A stretch of DNA of 47,401 nt, from positions 1-47,401 of the forward strand of contig JAJRUM010000011.1 in assembly GCA_024277815.1 (NCBI GenBank), read 5' to 3'. Of the stretch, positions 1 to 6,735 are shown one piece after another (position 1 is the first letter of the stretch; each line of letters begins with the position of its first letter). The notes below the pieces were generated by a model. It did no database searches and was not told the DNA's origin. It saw nothing but the letters and a program-made list of their open reading frames with translations. The position numbers and the translations under genes were made by a program. The DNA is from Gammaproteobacteria bacterium. GTDB lineage: Bacteria > Pseudomonadota > Gammaproteobacteria > Xanthomonadales > SZUA-36.

Positions 1-1062
1 GCAGCCGTTAGTTACGCCGGGGCCCTGCAGGCGCTGGAGCAACTGGAGTCCAAAAGTGAAACCCGGCTGGCGACAGCCCTGGAGCTTGGCACGCTGGCGC
101 TGGATATGAATGACAGTACGTTGGCCACGCAGCATTTTGAAATGGCATTGGCGATCGAGCCGGATAACCAGGCGGCACAGACTGGCCTGGCACGGGCTCA
201 GGTACGTCCGCAGGTGCTGCAATTGATAAACACAGGCTACCAGGCCGAGGTGGCCGGTGACTTTTCTACAGCACTGGCGGCGCTGGATACAGCGGTGCAG
301 CTGGATGCCGCCTATCTGCCCGCCGTGGATGCATTGCAGCGTGTGACAGAGTCTGCCAGAGAGCGGGATTTTCGGGCAGCCATGAGCCGTGCCCTGGTGG
401 CACTGGATGATAGCAGGCTGGCAGCGGCGGGTGCAGCCCTGGATGCTGCTGAGCGCCTGAAGCCGGGTGAGGCTGTTGTACTCGATACGCGGCAACAGCT
501 GTATTTGGCCCGCCAGAAATCGCAGTTAACCAACTTGCGGCAACAGGTCCGGGAAGCAACCCGCAGCGAAGATTGGCGTACTGCAGCGGGCTTGTACCTG
601 AAGGTCCTGGCCATTGCACCCAATGCAGGTTTTGCCCGCGATGGACTGGCGCGTGCCCAGGGCCGGTTGCGTTTACACCAGCAGATGGACAAGTACCTTG
701 ATGATCCAGCCCGCCTGTATTCCAAAAAACCATTGGTCAGTGCCGAGCAATTACTTGTCTCGGCCGGCCAGCCCCCACCTGCAGAAACCCGCTTGAGACA
801 GAAAGTTGAGCGTTTGCAGGAACTGGTGGCAACCGCACAAACCCCGCTGCCCGTCACGCTGTATTCCGATGGCTTGACCAGCGTGGTGATCTATCATGTC
901 GGGCGCCTTGGCAAGTTTACCTCCAAGCAACTGGAGTTGCGGCCCGGTACCTATACCGTGGTTGGCTCCAGGGCTGGCTATCGTGATGTGCGCCACACAT
1001 TGACTGTGCTGCCGGGCCAGCAACAGACGGTACTGGAAGTGCGCAGCGGGGAAGCGGTTTGA
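1..1062 (+). CDS. TPR-rich protein with C-terminal PEGA-like domain (5' end outside window)
   Basis: The reading frame is open from base 1, so the gene begins upstream; the first in-window ATG at 106 lies mid-domain and is not the start. The visible part is Ala/Leu-rich helical repeat (e.g. ALAIEPDNQAAQTGLARA and AVQLDAAYLPAVDALQRV), typical of TPRs. The last ~70 residues (PVTLYSDGLTSVVIYHVGRLG through LRPGTYTVVGSRAGY) match the beta-rich PEGA pattern seen repeatedly in the next gene. No TM or signal is visible in this part. Its stop overlaps the TTG start of the next gene (TTGA), so the two are translationally coupled. It is probably a scaffold or assembly component of the PEGA/ExbB/VWA operon; its exact function is unknown. 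Confidence 0.8.
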   Translation, partial: AAVSYAGALQALEQLESKSETRLATALELGTLALDMNDSTLATQHFEMALAIEPDNQAAQTGLARAQVRPQVLQLINTGYQAEVAGDFSTALAALDTAVQLDAAYLPAVDALQRVTESARERDFRAAMSRALVALDDSRLAAAGAALDAAERLKPGEAVVLDTRQQLYLARQKSQLTNLRQQVREATRSEDWRTAAGLYLKVLAIAPNAGFARDGLARAQGRLRLHQQMDKYLDDPARLYSKKPLVSAEQLLVSAGQPPPAETRLRQKVERLQELVATAQTPLPVTLYSDGLTSVVIYHVGRLGKFTSKQLELRPGTYTVVGSRAGYRDVRHTLTVLPGQQQTVLEVRSGEAV

Positions 1063-3473
1063 GTCGGGTATTTTTCATTCGTGACGACAACGGCGAAAAG
1101 CGTCTTGATGAGGCAGATTTTCCGTTAACCGTTGGTGGTGCCGATACGGATGTTGTGCTTCCCGGCCAGTCAGCCGATATGGTGCTGGCCTACATTGCTA
1201 TGGAAAAAGGTCATGCCTATATCCAGCCGATTGATGAAGAGGTCGAGCTGTTTCACAACCATGAGCGCACGCTGGTATCCAACTGGCTGAAGTCCGGTGA
1301 TGTAGTACAGCTGGGCGACCAGTTCCTGCACTGGACGGTCAAAGGCGACCAGGTGTTTATCACCCTGCAAGCGCACGCCGAAGAACCGGAGTTGACTCCC
1401 CCGGCAGAGTCACCGCCGGTTGTAGAGGAGCCCTCTGAATCTGTGCCGGTTGCGCCGCTACCGGCCGCTGCTGCTGCGGAGGTAAAGAAATCTCACAAAT
1501 GGCGTAATCCGATGATCGCGGCGTTTGTGCTGCTGCTGGTTATTGCGCTGTTTATACTTTTCGCCAGCCCGTTGGCAATAACAGTCAAACCGCAACCGGA
1601 AAGCCTTTCAGTGAGCGGGTTCCCACCACCGGTAACTCTGGGCCAGCGCCGCTTGGTGATACCGGGCAGCTATACCCTGCGTGCTGAGCTGGAGGGTTAC
1701 TACCCGTTGGAGGAAGATATTCAGGTTGCCAGCGGCGGATTACAGGCTTTCGAGTATCAAATGCAGGAACTGCCGGGCAAGCTGGAGTTGACGATTACGC
1801 CAACGGTGCCATTCAGGCTGCTGGTTGATGCTGAAGAAGTGAAGGTTGATGCGGCCAATACCGCCCTGGTTAAGCGTGGTATGCGAAGCATGCTTATCAA
1901 GACAGAACGCTATCTGCCATATGAGACAGAGCTGGATGTTGCAGGCTTCGGGGCGCTGCAGAAACTTGATGCCGTGCTGCAGCCAGCATGGGCAGATGTC
2001 TTTCTCGACAGTCTTCCACAGGGCGCACAAGTGCAGGTCGATGGCCAGGTGGTGGGCATGACACCATTGTCTGCAGAGCTTGTGCAGGGCGAGCGCTCGA
2101 TTGAATTGTCGCTGGCAGGTTACAAGCTCAGGCAGTTGTCTTTCGTTATCACCGCGGGTGTGGCATTGACGCCTGAGGTTATTGCACTGGAGCCCAATGA
2201 TGGCCGCCTGCTGCTCAGCAGCCAGCCAGCCGGCGCCACGGTCAGTGTGGATGGAACATTTTTTGGCAGCACACCGGTGGACATCGTGTTGACCTCAGGC
2301 CAGGATCACAAGATTCACCTCAACAAGCCGGGCTTCAAGAAAGTGAAGCGAACCATCAGGCTGGATGCGGATGAAGAAAGGCAACTTTCGCTGAAACTGG
2401 TAGCGGAATATGGCACAGTATTTGTTAATTCGCAGCCGGCAGATGCCAGCCTGATGGTAGATGGCAAGCCGGTGGGGGCAGCTACACAGCGATTGCGCCT
2501 CAGTGCGCAGCGTCATGTTCTGACTTTCAGCAAGTCCGGTTACGTGACACAGAATTTGACCCTCACACCGCTTGCCGGAACCAGCCAGCGTGTCGAGATC
2601 TCGCTGAAAACCGAACAACAGGCGAAGGATGAAGCCACCCCGCCGATGTACAAGAATGTGATGGGCCAGGAAATGCGCCTGCTGAAGCCAACAGGCAGCT
2701 TCCAGATGGGTGCATCGCGGCGTGAAGCCGGGCGGCGCGCCAATGAAAGCCAGCGGTTGGTAGCGCTGAGCCGGCCGTTCTACCTGTCTGTTTTTGAAGT
2801 GACCAATGCCGAGTTCAGGCGCTTCCAGCGCCAGCATGATTCCGGCAGCGCCGAGGGGGTTTCTCTGAATGGCGAAAATTATCCGGTTGTCAATGTCAGT
2901 TGGGATGATGCGGCACGTTACTGCAACTGGTTAAGCCAACAGGAAAAGTTGCCGCTCGCTTACCGGGAAGAGGGTGGTCGTATGGTGCCTGAGGCCAAAG
3001 CCAATGGTGGTTACAGGTTGCCGAGCGAGGCTGAGTGGGCCTTTGCTGCACGACTGGCAGGGCGTGATAGTGCTGCTTCATATCCATGGAAGGGCAGTTA
3101 TCCACCGGTTTTGGCGGTGGGTAATTTTGCCGACTCCGGCATAGCGGACACGCTGGCTGATGTTGTACCCGGCTATACAGACGGGTACCGGGGCCCCGCG
3201 CCAGTGGGCAGTTTCCCCATACTTCCATCAGGCTTTCGCGACCTGGGCGGCAACGTGGCTGAATGGGTTAACGATTTCTACGCCGTGTATCCAGGCGATG
3301 CCAATCGATTGGTCAAAGATCCAGTGGGCCCAGCCAACGGTGAGCATCATGTCGTGCGCGACTCAAGCTGGCGCGATGGCAGCATCACTGAACTGCGTTT
3401 GAGTTACAGGGATTACAGCCGTACCGGGCGGGATAACCTGGGTTTCCGGATTGCACGGTATGCCTATGAATAG
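1059..3473 (+). CDS. Membrane protein: FHA-like N-terminus, one TM, five PEGA repeats, degenerate SUMF1/FGE-like domain
   Basis: 804 aa from a TTG start that overlaps the previous stop, with GGGGA just upstream. Residues 1-105 resemble a small FHA-like beta domain. Residues 106-150 are a Pro/Glu/Ala linker. Residues 151-170 are one TM helix after a basic KKSHKWRN stretch, so the N-terminus is cytoplasmic. Residues ~171-516 hold about five PEGA-type repeats (AGATVSVDGTFFGSTP, PADASLMVDGKPVG). Residues ~530-804 have the SUMF1/FGE-sulfatase fold signature (GSFQMGASRREAGRR, VNVSWDDAARYCNWLS, RLPSEAEWAFAAR, GNVAEWVNDFY, LGFRIAR). The C-terminal strand that in true formylglycine-generating enzymes carries the copper-binding Cys pair reads SSWRDGSITELRLSYRDY and has no Cys, so enzyme activity is doubtful and a periplasmic binding role is more likely. 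Confidence 0.85.
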   Translation: MSRVFFIRDDNGEKRLDEADFPLTVGGADTDVVLPGQSADMVLAYIAMEKGHAYIQPIDEEVELFHNHERTLVSNWLKSGDVVQLGDQFLHWTVKGDQVFITLQAHAEEPELTPPAESPPVVEEPSESVPVAPLPAAAAAEVKKSHKWRNPMIAAFVLLLVIALFILFASPLAITVKPQPESLSVSGFPPPVTLGQRRLVIPGSYTLRAELEGYYPLEEDIQVASGGLQAFEYQMQELPGKLELTITPTVPFRLLVDAEEVKVDAANTALVKRGMRSMLIKTERYLPYETELDVAGFGALQKLDAVLQPAWADVFLDSLPQGAQVQVDGQVVGMTPLSAELVQGERSIELSLAGYKLRQLSFVITAGVALTPEVIALEPNDGRLLLSSQPAGATVSVDGTFFGSTPVDIVLTSGQDHKIHLNKPGFKKVKRTIRLDADEERQLSLKLVAEYGTVFVNSQPADASLMVDGKPVGAATQRLRLSAQRHVLTFSKSGYVTQNLTLTPLAGTSQRVEISLKTEQQAKDEATPPMYKNVMGQEMRLLKPTGSFQMGASRREAGRRANESQRLVALSRPFYLSVFEVTNAEFRRFQRQHDSGSAEGVSLNGENYPVVNVSWDDAARYCNWLSQQEKLPLAYREEGGRMVPEAKANGGYRLPSEAEWAFAARLAGRDSAASYPWKGSYPPVLAVGNFADSGIADTLADVVPGYTDGYRGPAPVGSFPILPSGFRDLGGNVAEWVNDFYAVYPGDANRLVKDPVGPANGEHHVVRDSSWRDGSITELRLSYRDYSRTGRDNLGFRIARYAYE

Positions 3474-3741
3474 AAAAAAATCTCTGCTGCGGCAAGTTTG
3501 GCCATTGTTGTTAGTGACGGCTTTTCTGCAACTGGCCCTGGCCGAACCACCGGCGGGGGATCCTGCCAAGGCAGCGGCGAGTGAGCCAGCGGTCAATGCT
3601 GAGCAACCTGACAATGCCGTAACACAACCGGTCGCGAAGCCTGTATCACCAAAGCAGGTGAGAGCCGTCAAGCAATCAAACTTCAAACCCACAGAAAAAA
3701 TTGGGGCCGATGCTGCGGTATCTTTCCCGGTCGACATCTGA
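3466..3741 (+). CDS. Small secreted Ala/Pro-rich protein of the PEGA/ExbB operon
   Basis: About 91 aa if started at the ATG at 3466, which overlaps the preceding stop; 3460 (MPMNRKK) and TTG 3451 are alternatives. The N-terminus is a classical signal peptide: MNRKKSLLRQ, then a hydrophobic run WPLLLVTAFLQLALA, with probable signal peptidase I cleavage after ALA. The mature ~68 residues are low-complexity, rich in Ala, Pro, Glu and Lys, with no recognised domain and no lipobox Cys. It sits between the SUMF1-like protein and the channel subunit, so it is probably a periplasmic accessory. Function is unknown. That it is a real gene is inferred from the signal peptide, the overlap and the position. 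Confidence 0.6.
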   Translation: MNRKKSLLRQVWPLLLVTAFLQLALAEPPAGDPAKAAASEPAVNAEQPDNAVTQPVAKPVSPKQVRAVKQSNFKPTEKIGADAAVSFPVDI

Positions 3742-3757
3742 AGGAGCAACGCACGCA

Positions 3758-4552
3758 ATGAAGAAGACTTTCCCTACCGAGCTCGTCTACCAGGTATTTT
3801 CATTGCTGATAGCGTTTATCCTGGTGCATGCCATTTATGTGGCCCTGGTCAGGCCGCAGGCCACCCTGTTCATGGAGCAGGAGTCGGCCAACATGCTGGC
3901 CGACCCTGCTTATGTACAGCAGCGGTCGTTTTACGTGGTGATCAAGGATTATGAGCAGGAAACCAGCTTCATACTGATGTTATGGGCTTTCGCAATTCTC
4001 GGGTTCAAGGGCCGTGCGGCCTACGACCAGCAGAAACTGTTGCAGCATGATCTGCTTGAGTTGCCGGAAAACCTGCCGATTGGGGCGGAGGATGCGCGCG
4101 GCATTGTCGAACGTATCAGTGCTTTGCCGGGGCCAAAAGCCGACTGGTTGTTACCACGCGCACTGTTGACGGCCATTGAGCGGTTCAGTGCGACCCGCAA
4201 CGTACAAAGTGCTTCGACTGCGGCGCGTGATGTGTGTGAGTCGGAGGGCGAGCGCATGGAATCGGAGTTGTCGATAATCCGCTACATTGCGTGGGCCATT
4301 CCCTCGGTGGGCTTTATTGGCACTGTGCGTGGTATCGGTGATGCCCTCGGTCAGGCGCACCGCGCCGTTGAAGGCGATATTACCGGCGTAACCGCGAGCC
4401 TGGGGGTGGCTTTCAATTCAACCTTCGTCGCGCTGGTGATCAGTATCGTGCTGATGTTCTTTATTCATCAACTGCAACTGATGCAGGAACGCCTGGTGCT
4501 GGACAGTGAGCGCTATATCGAAAGCTGGCTGGTGCGGCGGCTGAAGACCTAG
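3758..4552 (+). CDS. MotA/TolQ/ExbB-type proton channel subunit
   Basis: 264 aa from the ATG at 3758, chosen because AAGGAG lies at 3741-3746; the frame extends upstream to 3701 without a better site. TM helices are expected at ~9-31 (YQVFSLLIAFILVHAIYVAL), ~69-84 (TSFILMLWAFAILGFKG), ~165-185 (RYIAWAIPSVGFIGTVRGIG) and ~205-228 (LGVAFNSTFVALVISIVLMFF), with a cytoplasmic loop at ~85-160. The last two helices match the MotA/TolQ/ExbB channel pair: the P..GF.GTV.G motif followed by a helix with small and hydroxyl residues. Known members pair with ExbD/TolR/MotB-like single-TM proteins and convert ion flow into motion. The next two genes have such N-terminal helices and are the likely partners. 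Confidence 0.88.
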   Translation: MKKTFPTELVYQVFSLLIAFILVHAIYVALVRPQATLFMEQESANMLADPAYVQQRSFYVVIKDYEQETSFILMLWAFAILGFKGRAAYDQQKLLQHDLLELPENLPIGAEDARGIVERISALPGPKADWLLPRALLTAIERFSATRNVQSASTAARDVCESEGERMESELSIIRYIAWAIPSVGFIGTVRGIGDALGQAHRAVEGDITGVTASLGVAFNSTFVALVISIVLMFFIHQLQLMQERLVLDSERYIESWLVRRLKT

Positions 4553-4571
4553 GTAGCAGCAGGCCCTGACG

Positions 4572-5663
4572 ATGAAACGCCGTCCCGTCACGCCATTCTC
4601 GTTGTCGTTTCTCGACATCATGTTTTGCGGCTTTGGCGCCGTGGTGTTGCTGGTGCTTATTCTCAATCACGACACGGTGACCGAGCGAAATGCCATCTTT
4701 GCCGATTTGCGCTCAGAAACCGTGCGCCTGGAAACCGAGGTTCTGATCGGCAAGAACAACATGGTTGAGGCCCGTAACAGCCTGCAGGCCACCGAGCAGG
4801 AACTGGTCAAAATGCAGGGGGCATCGGAGCGGGTTATCCGTACGACCCGGGAGATGGAAATTGAAATCGCGACAATGTCCCGTGAAACCCTTGCCAGCAT
4901 CGAACACATCAACAAACTGAAGACCGACCTGAAAACCCTCGACAAAGAGCAAAAGCGCCTCGGTGCTATTGCCGCTGCAAACCGCGATGCCGGTGAGAAT
5001 GTGCGAGAGTTCAAAGGTGAAGGTGACCGCCAGTACCTGACCGGGCTTAAAGTTGGTGGCAAGCGGGTGCTGATCCTGGTGGATGCCTCGGCCAGTATGC
5101 TGGACGAAACCATCGTCAACGTCATACGCCGCCGCAACATGGATGCCAACAGCCGCCGCGCTTCACCCAAGTGGAAACGAACGGTGACCACTGCTGACTG
5201 GTTGGTCAGTAACCTGCCCGCTACCGCGAGCTTCCAGCTTTACAGCTTCGATACCACCGCCAAGGCCGTGCTCGCCGGGTCGAATGGTACCTGGTTGCAG
5301 GCTTCAAAGCAGGCCGATGTGGATGGTGCGGTCAGTGCGTTGCAGCAGCTTGCCCCCGAGGGTGGCACCAGCCTTTACCGGGCGTTTGCTGCTGCCAAGA
5401 CGCTTTCACCCCCGCCGGATAACATCATTCTGGTCACTGATGGGTTACCGACCCAGGGGCGTGGCAAGCCGGGTTCGACGACGGTTACACCGGAGCAACG
5501 GCTGAAGCATTTCGACCAGGCAGTCAAAGTGCTTGGCGGTAAAATCCCTGTCAATACCATCCTGTTACCCATGGAGGGGGATGCCTGGGCAGCGGCAGCA
5601 TTCTGGCGACTGGCGATCAACAGCAAGGGTTCTTTCATGACGCCTTCACGGGATTGGCCATGA
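4572..5663 (+). CDS. VWA-domain protein with ExbD-like N-terminal helix (VWA protein 1)
   Basis: 363 aa. A basic N-terminus (MKRRPVTP) precedes one TM helix (~11-32) with the motif FSLSFLDIMFCGFGAVVLL. The Asp at position 15 is placed like the ion-carrying Asp of ExbD/TolR/MotB helices. Residues ~38-135 are a predicted coiled coil rich in Glu, Lys, Arg and Leu. A von Willebrand A domain follows (~163-355) with a complete MIDAS: D171-x-S173-x-S175 (VDASAS), T266 (GGTSLY) and D290 (VTDGLP). The coiled coil and VWA domain should be periplasmic. It follows the channel gene by 19 nt and overlaps the next VWA gene by ATGA. Inference: the stator/rod partner of the ExbB-like channel, with metal-dependent ligand binding. 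Confidence 0.85.
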   Translation: MKRRPVTPFSLSFLDIMFCGFGAVVLLVLILNHDTVTERNAIFADLRSETVRLETEVLIGKNNMVEARNSLQATEQELVKMQGASERVIRTTREMEIEIATMSRETLASIEHINKLKTDLKTLDKEQKRLGAIAAANRDAGENVREFKGEGDRQYLTGLKVGGKRVLILVDASASMLDETIVNVIRRRNMDANSRRASPKWKRTVTTADWLVSNLPATASFQLYSFDTTAKAVLAGSNGTWLQASKQADVDGAVSALQQLAPEGGTSLYRAFAAAKTLSPPPDNIILVTDGLPTQGRGKPGSTTVTPEQRLKHFDQAVKVLGGKIPVNTILLPMEGDAWAAAAFWRLAINSKGSFMTPSRDWP

Positions 5664-6664
5664 GCCGTCGGGAACGCAGGCCGGTTGATATATTCAACCT
5701 GTCCTTTCTGGATGTGGTCTCCTGTGGCTTTGGCGCCATCATCCTGCTGTTGGTTATCGTAAAGGTCGCCGAGCCCAGGGTGATCGAACAACTGGCGGTT
5801 GACCTGTCGGGCCTGATCTTACGACTGGAGCAGGAATTGTTCACCATTCGGGGCGATACCGTGGTGCTGAACCGGGATTTGACCGAGCGCCAGGAACAGC
5901 TTTCAGTGCAGCGTGAAAAACTTGCACGCCTGAAGGGTGATTTGTCCTCAGTGCGGGGCCAGTACCAGGCCAGCAAGAATAATTCTGAGGCGCAGACCGT
6001 GATTGAGAAACAGTTAGCCAGCGCCCGGCAGGAATTGAGCGATGAAGTAAAAAATATGGCCGGTGCCAGTTATCGCCGGCCCAAAGGCAGTCCGATTGGT
6101 GGCATCCCGGTGGACAGCGAGTACATCATTTTTATCATTGATACTTCTGGTTCAATGGTCCAGGGTGCCTGGCCGCTGGTGCTGCAGAAGGTCAGGGAAG
6201 TGCTGTCGATCTACCCCAGGGTCAAAGGCATCCAGGTTATGAACGACATGGGCGATTACATGTACTCGCAATATGCGGGCAAGTGGATCACGGATACGCC
6301 GGCGCGCCGCAAGGCAATTATTGCACGGCTGGCCGGTTGGGTGCCTTTCTCCAACTCGAGCCCGGTCGAAGGCATTGAAGCCGCAATCCGGCGCTTCCAC
6401 ACGCAAAACAAGCGCATCAGCTTGTATGTGTTTGGTGACGATTTCGCCAGTGGCACCATCCAGAGTGTTGTCGATACTGTGGAGAGGCTGAACCGATCCA
6501 ACCGCTCTGGCCAGCGCCGCGTGCGTATTCACACCGTCGGTTTCCCGGTACAGTTTGGTTTTGGAAAATTACCCGTCAGCGCGGTGCGCTATGCAGCTCT
6601 GATGCGTAAGCTGGCCGAGGAAAATGGCGGCAGCTTTGTCGGCCTGAACAATACCCGCCCCTGA
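5660..6664 (+). CDS. VWA-domain protein with ExbD-like N-terminal helix (VWA protein 2)
   Basis: 334 aa from the ATG at 5660, which overlaps the preceding stop (ATGA). The frame is open to a TTG at 5654, but the overlap supports 5660. It has the same plan as its neighbour: basic MSRRERRP, one TM helix (~12-35) with IFNLSFLDVVSCGFGAI and a membrane Asp at 18, then a coiled coil (~45-130) and a VWA domain (~150-330). The MIDAS signature is DTSGS (D161, S163, S165). The N-terminal motif LSFLD...CGFGA is shared with VWA protein 1, although the VWA domains are well diverged, so these are old paralogs that probably form a heteromer around the channel. It is the last gene of the operon and faces the convergent peptidase gene. 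Confidence 0.85.
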   Translation: MSRRERRPVDIFNLSFLDVVSCGFGAIILLLVIVKVAEPRVIEQLAVDLSGLILRLEQELFTIRGDTVVLNRDLTERQEQLSVQREKLARLKGDLSSVRGQYQASKNNSEAQTVIEKQLASARQELSDEVKNMAGASYRRPKGSPIGGIPVDSEYIIFIIDTSGSMVQGAWPLVLQKVREVLSIYPRVKGIQVMNDMGDYMYSQYAGKWITDTPARRKAIIARLAGWVPFSNSSPVEGIEAAIRRFHTQNKRISLYVFGDDFASGTIQSVVDTVERLNRSNRSGQRRVRIHTVGFPVQFGFGKLPVSAVRYAALMRKLAEENGGSFVGLNNTRP

Positions 6665-6696
6665 GCCTTGCTCCAGGCCCGGACTATCAGTGACCA

Positions 6697-6720
6697 TACC
6701 GATACTTTCAGCTATCGGTA
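6697..6720. terminator. Candidate bidirectional terminator hairpin
   Basis: A perfect 8-bp inverted repeat (TACCGATA / TATCGGTA) with an 8-nt loop lies between two convergent genes ending at 6664 (+) and 6736 (-). There is no long T tract on either side, so intrinsic termination would be weak; the location is the main argument. Confidence 0.45.
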
Positions 6721-6735
6721 ACCAGTAACGGCCAA

